NCBI RefSeq assembly: GCF_046630445.1
Contig: NC_092333.1
Coordinates: 707,821,001-707,885,000, forward strand
Length of the DNA stretch: 64,000 nucleotides
Direction: 5' to 3'
Source: Rutidosis leptorrhynchoides
Taxonomy: Eukaryota > Streptophyta > Magnoliopsida > Asterales > Asteraceae
Part shown: positions 25,554 through 40,910 of the stretch, piece after piece
How the letters are laid out: each line of letters begins with the position of its first letter
Numbering within the stretch: the stretch's first letter is position 1
Program-made: the position numbers and the translations under genes
Notes under the pieces: model-generated
The model's database searches: none
The model's input: the letters and a program-made list of their open reading frames with translations, nothing else
Told to the model about the DNA's origin: nothing

Positions 25554-25859
25554 TGTAACGACCCGGATGTTTTCGCTAATATATAGAAGATTAATATTTA
25601 CATAATTAATGTTTCCAACATGTTAAGCAATCAAACTCATTAAGATTTGGTTATTTGAAATGAATTTTATACAAATGTTTGGCCACCCAGTTTGTCTGAC
25701 GATTCACGAACGTCATAACTCGAAATAATTATATAATGATGTATATATGGATATATATATATACTTATGATTTGATAAAATGATATTTAAGTATCTCATT
25801 ACATATAATAACAATTGGTTATATACATAAAATGAGATTACTAACTTAAAGACTTCAAG

Positions 25860-25952
<93 letters not shown>

Positions 25953-26222
25953 CGATTAACGTTGTAATAACTTCTAAATTAAAATGTATGTATATGTATT
26001 GTATTAATATGTATTAATACACTTTGAAGGACTTAAACATATATACTAACATACTTATACTCAACAAAGATAGCTATACTCATAATCTCATTCAATTCCA
26101 TCAAGAATTCTATTCGTATTCATTCGGTATTTACACCCGTATCATACCCAGCTTCCATACTTAAATACTATGAGTATATACCAATATGAAATACCAATTA
26201 TAGCCTCCTTAGCAGCCCTATG
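25554..26222 (+). repeat. 3' LTR of element C, first segment
   Basis: It matches 10,322 to about 10,919 of the 5' LTR apart from a longer TA tract (25,862-25,950). It is broken by solo LTR D at CTATG and resumes at 30,760. Confidence 0.93.
25862..25950. repeat. (TA)n microsatellite in the C 3' LTR
   Basis: About 44 TA units. The 5' LTR has only a short interrupted run at the same place (near 10,628), so this tract expanded after insertion. Confidence 0.92.
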
Positions 26223-27453
26223 TCTAATAACCCGTCCTAATCCATCCGGACGAAGTCCATATCGATTATAAACGATTCACAACAGTTGGTTACATCGCGA
26301 GGTACTTGACCTCTATATGATACATTTTACAAACATTGCATTCATTTTTGAAAAGACAATCTTTCATTTCATCGAAAGTTGAAGGCATGCATACCATTTC
26401 ATAATATATCTAACTATAATTGACTTAATAATAATTTTGATGATCTCAATGACTCGAATGCAACGTCTTTTGAAATATGCCATGAATGACTCCAAGTAAT
26501 ATCTTTAAAATGAGCAAATGCACAGCGGAAGATTTCTTTCATACCTGAGAATAAACATGCTTTAAAGTGTAAACCAAAAGGTTGGTGAGTTCATTAGTTT
26601 AACATAAATAATCATTTCCATCATTTTAATAGACCACAAGATTTTCATTTCTCATACATATACGTCCCATGCATAGAGATAAAAATATCATTCATATGGA
26701 TTGAACACCTGGTAACCCACGTTAACTTAATGCATAGAATATCCCTAAAACAGAACCTCTCATCTGTATAATAATCTCGAAGTACTAAAGCATTCGTACC
26801 CCAAATGGGACTTGTCAAGGTCCATAGATCTATCTTTAGGATTCGCATCAATCAGGGGCCATTTCCCGATATTCTTAGGTTACCAGACTTGAAGGGCGAT
26901 ATTCGGTTAATAATCCAATCATAGAATGTAATTTTAAGTACTTGTGTCTATTTCGTAAAACATTTATAAAAGCAGCGCATGTATTCTCAGTCCGAAAAAT
27001 ATATATTGCGAAAGCATTTAAAAAGGGAGCAAATGAAACTCACGATACTGTATTTTGTAGTAAAAATACATATGACGAAACTGAACAATGCAGGGTTGGC
27101 CTTGGATTCACGAACCTATATCATTTATATATGTCAAATAATATCATGAAACTATAAAACATTTATTATAATATAATAATTTTAGTTTAGTAATATTTGG
27201 GTAATTTCCAATGTTATATATAGCTATATATTTATGCTTTTATATATGTTATAAAATATTTTTATTAATTTTTACATACATAAGTATTACATTCATATTA
27301 TATATTAAATTATCTTAGTAGATTATTACTATAGTAAATATTCTTTAAAATATTTTAATAACTAATTTATAATTGTTACATAGTTATAATATGTGTCATT
27401 TATTTTTATATTTTAGTATTAATAAAATATAATTTATGTAAATATATCTATAT

Positions 27454-27556
<103 letters not shown>

Positions 27557-27694
27557 AAGTTTTAATACTATTATGTGAAAATATAATATGAACATATAAT
27601 AATATGTAATGTTAATATAGTATTTTGTGTAATAAATATGTTCTTATATCAATATTTTTATTTAATAAAAATAATGATACTAATTTTAAATAAT

Positions 27695-27696
<2 letters not shown>

Positions 27697-27748
<52 letters not shown>

Positions 27749-27817
27749 ATAATTAAAATAATATAATAATAATAATTATTATTATGATATTAGTATAAAT
27801 AAATAACACTAATAATC

Positions 27818-27892
<75 letters not shown>
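27697..27892. repeat. AAT/ATT trinucleotide tracts in solo LTR D
   Basis: Two long (AAT)n runs, 27,697-27,739 and 27,820-27,892, are separated by mixed A/T sequence. Confidence 0.9.
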
Positions 27893-27893
<1 letters not shown>

Positions 27894-29737
27894 TGATATT
27901 AGATAATATCTTATACGGAGTAAAAGATTTAGATCTGCTTTTGTTGGTGTTTTAAACTAATAAAAAAAACAGATCGAGAGACACAGATACCAGCATGCAG
28001 GAAAGAAAGAAAGAAAAAAATATATAACGGTTCTAGGTTTCTTCGATTCATAAATCCAACAATCGATCGAGCAGCAATCATCAAGGTTTTGTAAGTTATC
28101 TATTCATCAATGGCAGTCTTTATTATCATCGGTATTTATCTTCAATCGATCTAGTATTCGATCCATCAATTAAATCAAAGAGGTAATCGATTAATTGATA
28201 TTTTCTTAATTTCTTTAAATCTTTTTTATATGATCTATGTTCTTATCTTATCAAATTAGAGCAATAATTAATAGTGTTCTTAATGGGTTGATGATTTTGT
28301 TCGACAAAAAAAAAATATAATAGCAGTTGCAGTAACTATCATGGTATAATTGAGAGGTGATGGTAGGAGAAGAAATAAAGATGATTAGGGTTTCGGTGAC
28401 ACGTTGTTGATGATGGATTGATGGTGATTTTTCGATTGTTTTTGCAGTGGCCTGTGTTGGCTCGCTCAGGTAATAACAGGAGCTAGAATTTGCTGCTGTA
28501 GCAGCGACAGTATGAATCAGAAACAAATAAAAACGTAAACGATCAATAAAGAAAGGAAAAAGAAGAAAGAAAGAAGAAAAAAAATATGGTGAGGTGATGA
28601 TTGTTTGTTGTAAACAGGAACAGGAACTAGCTGTAGCAGTTGGTGCCAAAAAAAATAATCACTGCAGTTGTAGGTGGCGGTCTGTAGCTGATGGTGATGA
28701 AGGGTGATAGCATGTGGGGCTGTAGGGTTTGACAGAAAATTGAATAAGGTGCAGCAATGGTGATAACAATAAGTGATAGTTCTCTTGATGGGTTAATCAA
28801 AGAAACAACAGTTCAATAGTTTGAGTTATGGAAGAATAAATCGAATGGTAGTTGCAGTTTGCGAAAAATACGAGTTGGTAATCGGTTCCAGAGACATTGA
28901 TGGTACTTGTGTTTTCTACTTTAAACTGATTATATTCAATAAATATTTTTATTGATTGTTTTATAGTTTGTTGTCACTGAATGTTCTTCGTTTTACACAA
29001 TAGTTTTTATTATACAGATCAATATATTGTTGAGATATAGTATGTTTGTATCCAGTGTATTGAATTTTTGAAGAATAAGTTATTCAGTCTTAATTTATGT
29101 AACTAATTTATATGCAATAATACCACACTTACTATATGTTCACCGGAGTGTTTGAATGAAATAACTAGCTTCCATGGTGATTTCATGATTTAAAGAATTT
29201 ATAATAGGTTGTTTTGATGGTGATTGTAGATGTTGTTTGGTAGCTGCTGCAGGAGCAAAAGTATGACAGTAACATGAAGTTTCAAAGTTTGAAGTGGTTT
29301 AGAGTGGGTTAAGATGGCGATTTACATGATTAAAGATGTTGGTTGATGAATTGTGATCAAAGGTTTGATGTAGGATGTTGGGTGTTCTCGATGGTGGCGA
29401 TTTCAATGAAGAAGAGGGTGTTGGGTGGTGATGATGACCGAGCAGTCAAGAAGAGGGAAGTGGTGGATGTTTGTTGTAGATTAAAGAAGAAAAGTGCAGT
29501 TTAAAAGGGTGTTCAATATATGTAATATTCTATCTATATATATTTATATATATTGATGGAGAGTTGGTGTCTTCACTGTATCCCTATGATGAGTGATTGG
29601 GTATTTATGGTGATAAGTGATTTACATGATATTGTGATTGGGTATTGATTAAAGTAAAAACAATATCATTCACTTCAATTTCCGGATGAGTTGAAATGAT
29701 ATCAAGTGAATGATATAGTCAAATATGTGTATATGTA

Positions 29738-29741
<4 letters not shown>

Positions 29742-29830
<89 letters not shown>
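29742..29830. repeat. (TA)n microsatellite in solo LTR D
   Basis: About 44 TA units. Apparent Ile/Tyr repeat proteins over it on both strands are artefacts of the repeat. Confidence 0.92.
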
Positions 29831-29834
<4 letters not shown>

Positions 29835-30764
29835 TATTGGATAGAATATAGAATAGATAGGATAGATAGAAAGTATAACATAAGTACCAATCATACACAG
29901 TATGATAGTGGATTGCTTTTCAATTTCCACTCTGTATGCAAAGAAACAACCACAGAATTTAATCTATTATAATTCAATCACGGGTATAATATATAATATT
30001 ATAATATAATATAATATTAACTCAAATATTAATAACAATCATTCATTCACATACAGTAAAGCCATCAGCTCCATATACTAGACATCTCAATTTACAGATA
30101 TTAACTCGAGTTCTGTTGTTAATCAGTGGCGGAGGAAAGTTCTCAGAAATATCCCATATTTGCAAATTAACTATATTTATTTATTTTGGTCATTATGGTA
30201 TAAAATTTGATCCTTAACTATTAAATAAATATTACATTAATTGTTTACTCCCAACCCCAAGTAAAATATAAAAAGTTTTAAAATTTGACAAACAACATCT
30301 AAATATATTATTAATAAGCTTAAAATTTATAAAACTCATTTTCGAATCACCGTTTATTTTAAAATTACATAAGTTTAAATTTAACTTGCTTAATATTAAT
30401 CAAAACATTAAATGGGTATTATAACCATTTAATATTTATTTTTAATATACATTATTTATATATATAGAGGTATATTTTAAATAATAATTATTATAATATC
30501 ATATTTTTATTTTATTAATCTTTAATAACAACAACTTATAATACTTCAAATTATATTTCGAATTATTATTTATATAAACATACACGCATATCTATTTACA
30601 ATTAATTGTTCGTGAATCGTCGAGAGCAGTCGAAGGTCAATTGAATATATGAACATCGTTTCAAAATTTTCTAGACTCAACATTACATATTTTGTTTATC
30701 GTATCGAAATCATATAAAGATTAAGTTTAAATTTGGTCGGAAATTCCCGGGTCGTCACACTATG

Positions 30765-33618
<2,854 letters not shown>

Positions 33619-33623
33619 ACTAA

Positions 33624-34393
33624 CTATTACACAATTAGGGAATTTCATACCCATATTTCCCAACTAGGTCAATCATTAGCTCTTTGACTAATTTAAAGTC
33701 AACACACCCATTTCGGGTCATCCACTAACCCATCTAACACCCATTTACTAATTAACTAGATGAGCTAGTGATTAACTGACCAATTAGGACTTATAAACAT
33801 CAATTAACACTTCGAAACCCTAGGTTAGTTACCATTGAGTCTTCATGACTCCGTTTTACCCAAAAACACCCAAAATCATTAAATATGGGTTTCATGTTCA
33901 TCACTATCCCAAACCCTAACCCTTACACAAAATCAAAGTAAGGAAATTAAAGTTAGAACATACCACTACAACCAAAACGTAGCTAGAGAAGATATGAACA
34001 ACTTTATAACTCGAGCTAAGACTCAAAACTAGCTCCTTCTTCCTTTGCTTGAGCCTTCTCACACACGAATCTCACACACTCTCTCTCTCTCTCTATCTCT
34101 CTAAAATTAAAGTGAAGAAGATAAGGTTTTTGAAAATGGAGTGAATGATACTCCACAAACTGACCTACTGGCCTTTAACTCGTCCACAGGTGAAATTACT
34201 AAAATACCCATCAAAATATCTGAATAAAAGGGCTGAATCCGGCTACATCAGAGAGTACGCCATGCGCACTCTTAGGTGTGCGCTGAGCGCACTAAGCCCA
34301 GCTCAGCTTCTGACTTCTGTTCAACTGCACAATCATTCCCACACTTTATGTACTCTATTTACACTGTTGTACAATGAAGATTAGGGTCTTACA
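33624..34393 (-). repeat. 5' LTR of element B, inner segment
   Basis: Continues the LTR interrupted at 10,321 and matches about 3,375-4,147 of the 3' LTR, including the CT tract (34,080-34,103) and palindrome pair (34,252-34,291). It ends GTCTTACA, followed by the CAAGA duplication and the RT of element A. Confidence 0.93.
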
Positions 34394-37123
34394 CAAGAGT
34401 TGTTAAATCAAACCCAATAGTTGCTTGAGAAGGGTTTTATTCGACCGAGTGCTTCGCCGTGGGGTGCTCCGGTTTTATTCGTGAAGAAGAAGGATGGTAG
34501 TATGCGGATGTGCATTGATTATCGTGAGTTGAACAAGGTGACAATCAAGAATCGTTATCCATTGCCTCAGATTGACGATTTGTTTGATCAACTCCAAGGC
34601 GCGACTTATTTTTCTAAAATTGACTTACGGTCTGGCTATCACCAAATGCGGGTCCGCGAGGAAGATATTGAGAAAACGGCCTTTCGAACGTGTTATGGGC
34701 ATTTCGAGTTTGTAGTTATGCCTTTTGGTCTTATGAATGCACCGACGGCATTCATGGATCTTATGAACCGAGTGTGCCAACCTATGTTGGACAAGTCGGT
34801 GATTTTGTTCATTGACGACATACTTGTCTATTCGAAGAGTATAAAGGAACATGAACATCGTTTGCGTGGTGTGTTGAAGACGTTGCGAAAAGAGAAATTG
34901 TATGCAAAATTCTCCAAATGTGAATTTTGGCTAAGGGAAGTTCATTTCCTTGGCCATATTGTGACCAAAGATGGTATTCAAGTAGATCCAGGGAAGATTG
35001 AGACGGTAAAGAGTTGGGGACGACCGACTATGCCTACGGAAATTAGAAGTTTTCTCGGATTGGCCGGTTATTATCGTCGGTTTATCCAAGACTTTTCTAA
35101 GATCACTTCTCCATTGACGAAATTGACGAGAAAGAACGCGAGATTTAATTGGGAGAACGAGTAAGAAATTGCTTTTCAATTGTTAAAAGAGAAGTTATGT
35201 CAAGCTCCGGTTTTAGTGTTGCCGGAAGGTGTAGAAGACATGACGGTTTATTGTGATGCTTCTTTAAATGAGATCGGGTGTGTTCTAATGCAACGAGGTA
35301 AAGTCATCGCGTATGCCTCTCGACAATTAAAGGAACACGAAACGAGATATCCGACTCATGATCTTGAGTTGGCGGCGGTTGTTCATGCGTTAAAAATTTG
35401 GCGCCATTACTTGTATGGTGTCAAGTGTGCGATTTATTCGGATCACAAGAGCTTAAAACATCTTTTTGATCAACGAGATTTGAATTATCGTCAACGTAGA
35501 TGGATGGATGTGATGAAAGACTATGATTGTGAAATACTTTATCATCCGGGAAAGGCGAATGTGGTGGCGGATGCATTAAGTCGAAAGAGTCAACATCCAA
35601 CGATACGAGTAGGATCGCTACGCATGATTATTACTAACAATTTTCTTGTAAAGCTTGGCGAGACTCAAATCGAAGCTTTTGTTAACAATAAGCATGAGGA
35701 ACGAATCCTAGGTCAAACAGAGTTTATTACCTTAGGTCCGCATGGTTTGTTATCTTTTCAAGGAAGAGTGTGGGTGCCTAAAATGGGTGATTATCGACGA
35801 GTGCTACTTGATGAAGCACATAAGCCAAAGTATTCCATTCACCCGGGCGCGACAAAAATGTATCTTGACTTGAAGAAAGAGTATTGTTGGTCGGGCATGA
35901 AACGTGATGTTGTAAAGTATGTTGAACAATGTGTCACGTGTTTGCAAGTTAAGGCCGAGCACCAAAAGCCGTATGGTAAGTTGCAACCGTTAGAAATTCC
36001 GAAATGGAAATGGGACCACATTACCATAGATTTCATTACAAAGTTACCAAAGATGGCGAGAACCAAATTTGATTCGATTTGGGTGATAGTTGATCGGTTG
36101 ACGAAAAGTGCCTTGTGTCTTCCCATTCGGGAAACGATATCGTCAAACGATATCGTCGGAGACTTTGGCTAAATTGTTTATCAAGGAGGTGATATCGAGG
36201 CATGGGGTTCCTATATCTATTGTTTCGGATTGAGACACTCGTTTCATATCTCAGTTTTGAAATAAGTTTCATGAAGATATGGGTACATAATTGAGAATGA
36301 GCACGGCGTACCATCCTCAAACGGACGGTCAAATAGAACGTACGAATCAAACATTAGAGGATATGTTACGGGCGTGCATTATTGATTTTGGTGGTAGTTG
36401 GGATGAGCACTTACCATTGGTGGAATTCTCGTACAATAATAGTTATCATACTAGTATCGGGATGCCACCTTATGATATGCTTTATGGGCAGAGGTGTCGA
36501 ACTCCGATTTGTTGAGGTGAAGTTGGACAAAAAGAAATTGGGAGTGCCGATTTGGTTTTAGAGACGAATAACAAGATTGAGATGATTCGGACTCATTTAA
36601 AAGCGGCTCAAGATAGACAAAAGTCGTATGCCAACAAACGTAAGCGATTGATTGAGTTCCAAGAAGGTGACATGGTGATGCTTAAGGTTTCGCCATGGAA
36701 GGATATTATTCGGTTTCAAAAATGGGGAAAGTTAGCTCCTCGGTTTATTGGGCCTTTTAAGATTTTAGCTCAAGTTGGTGAAGTTGCGTATCGTTTGGAA
36801 TTACCTGAAGAACTTGCGGGGATCCACAATACATTTCATGTTTCCCATCTCTGTGTCTTGCGAATGATTCTTCATGGATGCCATTAGACGAAATTGAGCT
36901 AAACAACAAGTTAGAGTATGTTGAGGAGCCAATTGCTATACTAGATGAGAAGGTTAAATGGTTGAGGATTAAAGAGGTGAGAACTTATAAGGTTCAATGG
37001 CGTCTAAGTAAAGGTTTCGAGTTTACTTGGGAGCCCGAGGAGTTTGTGTTAGTTTATCTTCCCTCTTGTCATGCGGCTTGGATCGCGAGGACGCGCTCCG
37101 ATTCAAGTGGGGGAGAGTTGTAA
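34394..37123 (+). pseudogene. Element A RT, RNase H and integrase (broken)
   Basis: Continuation of the pol of A after B: RT with FIDD, RNase H, integrase finger and core, chromodomain-like tail. Lesions seen against B: CAA to TAA at 35,162; a 13-bp tandem duplication (36,132-36,144 and 36,145-36,157) that shifts the frame within the integrase; CGA to TGA at 36,231; TGG to TGA at 36,258; CAA to TAA at 36,288; TGG to TGA at 36,513; and a four-base deletion near 36,855 that shifts the frame again. The final stop (37,121-37,123) lies inside the 3' LTR, as in B. Confidence 0.92.
37107..37118 (+). other. Polypurine tract of element A
   Basis: GTGGGGGAGAGT directly precedes the LTR start TGTAAG and matches the tract of B. 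Confidence 0.87.
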
Positions 37124-39092
37124 GATCCTGTCTTTCCCGTTGTTCGGGATGACGTCCAACATTGTGGGACGCCATCCCAGTGTGAATAGCTGGACGCCGT
37201 CCAGTAATTTGGTCTCCGTCCAGATGATCTGGCGAGTCAGCAGTCTTGTTTTTAGATATTTTAAAGGGCTATATTGGTAATTTCACATGGGGGACGACAT
37301 AAAGGCCCCAAGATCAGTTTGGTGGAGAACTTTACTCCATTTCCACCTACCTTTTCCTTTCCACTTACATGCTAGAGAGAGAGGAGACTTTTAGAGTGAG
37401 AAAGCTCAATCCAAGAAGGAAGAAGTTTGTTTCGGGTTAGAGCTCGAGTTTTAAAGTTGTTCATCTACCCCCTAGCTATGTTGTGATAGTTGTGGTAAGT
37501 CCGAAACCTAATTTCCTTGTTTTAAATTGTTCAAGGGTTAGGGTTTGGGTTAGTGATGAACATAAAACCCAATTTGCTAGTGTTTTGGGGATTTTGGGTA
37601 AGTTTGGGTCATGAGGACTCAAAGATGACTAACCTAGGGTTTTGAAATGTTAAATTGTGTATATTGGTCTTAAAATGTTAGTAAATCACTAGCTCACTTT
37701 GTTGTTTTGTAAATGGGTGTATTTGGGTTATGGGTGACCCAATTGGGTGTGTTGACTTCGAAATGGGTCAAAAGAGTTTTGAATGACTTAGTGGTGTATA
37801 GTGGGCGATTTAGTGTCATGGTCACTAGTTCTAGTGATTTTTGGTAGATTTGGGCCTATGATTGGGATTATGGAAACAAAGGGGTGAACATTTACCCTAA
37901 GTGGTCTATTGGGCGGGTTAGGAGCCCCATTTAGATAAGTGTTGATTGTATCTTAATATCATAGGTGATTTTCATTGACGGTTGAAGATCTTGTGGACTT
38001 ACTTCGTTTTGGATACAAGGTGAGTGGAATAATTATATGCGTATGTATATAATGTATTTATTTGTATGCTATGGTATGAACCAAAGATCCGGTAGTGTCA
38101 TAGTATGGGCGGTTGTGCTATGATGTGAACCAAAGAGCCAGTAGTATCATAGTACGTGTGTTGTAGTGTGAACCAAAGAGCCGGTAGCACTATGGTACGA
38201 TTGTTAGAGTGTGAACCAAAGAGCCGGTAGCACTTTAATGCGAGTATGACTCGGGTTATGATGTGAACCAAAGAGCCGGTAGCATCATAACCGATGCGTA
38301 TGGTGTGAACCAAAGAGCCGGTAGCACCATGACGTGAGTATGGTTAACCATGGTTGAGTATTGTATTGTAGCATATTGTATTATGTCGATTATATGTTAT
38401 TGATTATGCTAGTTGTGGTTTTTGGAGATTATTAGCTTCGTACTTGAGATGGTATGCTAATTGTATTGCTAGCAAGTATGCGGTATGTGTAAGTGATTGC
38501 AAGTAGGTATATTATATATGTATGTGTATAATTATTGCATTCACTAAGCTTTAGCTTACCCTCTCGTTGTTTACCTTCTTATAGGCTCAGGCGTTGACAA
38601 GGGTAAGGGCGTTCGGTTGGATTAGAGATCCCGCTTGTTTGATAGGGGACGCTTTTGGATGTGTTAGTTCTTTTTGGAAGTTCAGCCAAGATTTGGGTAG
38701 TTTAATCCCAAACACCATGCTCTAGTGTAGTTTGGAAATTAAACTAGCACGGTTGAAACTTGTATATTTTGAACAAAACGTATAATTTGGGCCGATGTGG
38801 GCCCGATATTGTAAAACTTGTTTTGGTGATGGAAATCCTTTAGTTTAACTATTAGTAACATGTTGTGAAAAGGTTTTTGCATCAAAGTGTCGGGAAGCGG
38901 GTTTTCCGCTCATGTGAGTTGGACCCCGTGATCAGATTCTGGTAGTTCATTGGGATTCCGTCCTAAAAGGTTGGACGCCGTCCTGGCCTTCAGAGCTGGA
39001 TGTCGTCCAGAAAGCTGGACGCCGTCCAGATGTACTGACCCAAATTTTTTTTTAGGTGTGTTTTTGGGCACAACGAGGGTTGGGTCGTTACA
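37119..39092 (+). repeat. 3' LTR of element A
   Basis: A 1,974-bp LTR starting TGTAAGATCC and ending GGGTCGTTACA. Palindromes of type CTGGACGCCGTCCAG cluster near both ends (37,150-37,230 and 38,950-39,035). A donor-like GTG|GTAAGTCC lies at 37,495 and the acceptor-like CCTTCTTATAG ends at 38,584; a six-hairpin array sits between them. CATGA at 39,093-39,097 is the expected target duplication, but its partner is outside the window. The open frame at 38,950-39,366 spans the LTR/F junction and is not a gene. Confidence 0.92.
38074..38338. repeat. Array of six hairpins in the A 3' LTR
   Basis: The core TGAACCAAAGAGCCGGTAG, the reverse complement of the core in B, recurs six times with flanking arms that differ between units yet pair within each. 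The best is GGTTATGATG/CATCATAACC (10 pairs). Others are ATGGTG/CACCAT, CTATGATG/TATCATAG and TAGTG/CACTA. Confidence 0.88.
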
Positions 39093-40460
39093 CATGAAAG
39101 CAGATGCTTTGAGCAAGCTTGCCTCTTTGCTATATGATAACTTCACCAAAAAAGGTATGGTTGAAGTACTGGAAAGAAAGTCAAGTGAAGAGGATACCCT
39201 CATGGCGACAATCACAACAGAAGAAGAATGTTGGATGACACCCTTCATAAAATACCTTGCCAACGGTACCCTCCCGGAAGACAAATTACAAACCCGTAGG
39301 ATACGAATGCGGGCACCAATGTATTATTTTAAAAACGGCATCATGTACAGGAAATCATTCACATAGACTTACTTAAGGTGCGTTGGCCCAGCACAGGCCA
39401 AAGAGATAATACGAGAAATGCATGAAGGAGCCTGCTCAACGCACTCCGGCTACCGAACGATAGTTAGCAGAATCAAGAGAATGGGTTATTTCTGGCCACA
39501 CATGTACCGCGATACATATGACCTGATCGTAAACTGTGAGGCATGCCAAATACATGCTCCCGTCAACAGATCCCCTCGTTGAAACATGATTCCCATACAC
39601 GCCGCTTGGCCGTTCTGCAAATGGGGGTTCGACATCGTCGGCGCATTCCCACGAGGTGTCGGTAACGTTAAATTCTTAGTAGTTTCAATTGACTACTTTA
39701 CTAAGTGGGTTGAGGCGAAACTGTTAAGCACGATTACGGGAAGAAAAATCTTAACCTTTGTATGGGAAGACATTGTCGTTCCGGCTTACCACGAGAGATA
39801 GTCAGCGACAACGGCACGCAAGTTCGCGCACAATCCATGTAAAGACTGATGTGCATACATGGACATTCAACAGTCATTTACTTCCGTGGCCTACCCGCAG
39901 GCCAACGGACAAGTCGAGGTCACTAACAGAGACATCGTTGCCGGAATAAAAGCAATACTAGGTAAACACCGACAAGGATGGGTGGATGAACTCCAACATG
40001 TACTATGGGCACATCGGACAACACTGAAAGATAGTACAAACGAAACCCTTTTCATTCTGGTGTACGGAACTGAAGCGGTTATACCAGTTGAAGTGCTTAT
40101 CCCAACCGATCGAATAACAGCATTCGATGAACAACAAAATGATGATGCATTACGAGAAAACTTAGATGCTCTGGAAGAACGGTGAACAATAGCAAATATC
40201 CAGAAGCTGAAAAGAAACAACAAATCACAAACCACTATGACAAAAAAGTCAAGCCACTGGACTTTCAGTTATACGATTTGGTGTTACGCAGCAACGAGGC
40301 CAGCCGACAGCAAGACGTCAGAAAACTGGGCCCCAGATGGGAGGGACCCTACAGGGTTGTCGGCATAACTGAGTATGGTGCATACCACCTGGAGACACCA
40401 GATGGAGTTCCGATACAACGCCCTTGGCACGCCTTCCATTTGAAGAAATATCACATGTAA
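39093..40460 (+). pseudogene. Element F RNase H tail and integrase (broken)
   Basis: It begins with the RNase H end motif KADALSKLA, then an integrase HHCC region, a DDE core (Asp in FDIVGAF, Asp in VSDNG on a shifted frame, Glu in GQVEVTNR) and a C-terminal domain ending at TAA 40,458-40,460. Lesions: TAG at 39,364, TGA near 39,580, a frameshift near 39,777 and further breaks around 39,835 and 40,183. The core style (WPFCKWGFDIVG, YGTEAVIP) is typical of Tat-lineage elements rather than chromoviruses. Confidence 0.85.
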
Positions 40461-40910
40461 CTTATCTGCGACCGGGAGGACTGATCACCCACCCGGATAG
40501 CAGAAATGCAAAGCACTTATGTACTCAAATAATTTCTATGTATAAGTCATCAATAAAGTTTCATTTTATATACTTATGCACTGTAACGACTCTGAATATG
40601 ACACAAGTAAAATCAAAAGTCTTTCGGCATATTTCAGACCTACCGCCAGAAGAAATGCTTTCTAGCTTTCGTTGGTAGGAGGACAGCCCTTAAAGAACCT
40701 TCTCGAATAACAAGGTCGTCCGTCCATATCATTGGTGGTCCGATTTTACCGTATAAACAACTCGACCACACTCATGCGTAGTCTAGATATCTACATTTTT
40801 GTCATGATAATATATGCAACTCAAAGCAAAGTAAACTAGTTTATACACAACATACAACAAGATATAGAGAAATCACAGTAATCATACAAAACACAACCGA
40901 GTGCATATCT
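40461..40910. other. Spacer between the integrase of F and the antisense gene
   Basis: 450 bp without a credible frame or recognisable repeat. It would hold the 3' ends of two converging transcripts. Confidence 0.6.

Noticed and set aside
28251..28649. 132-codon frame on the minus strand in solo LTR D
   Set aside because: Low-complexity Ser/Thr/Phe composition, no domain, inside an LTR, and no matching ORF seen in sister LTR I.
29670..29972. Ile/Tyr repeat proteins on both strands (also at 32,022-32,323)
   Set aside because: Translations of TA microsatellites.
38950..39366. Open frame of 138 codons crossing from the A LTR into F
   Set aside because: Its first 48 codons are LTR; only the part after 39,093 is F RNase H. 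Chance read-through.
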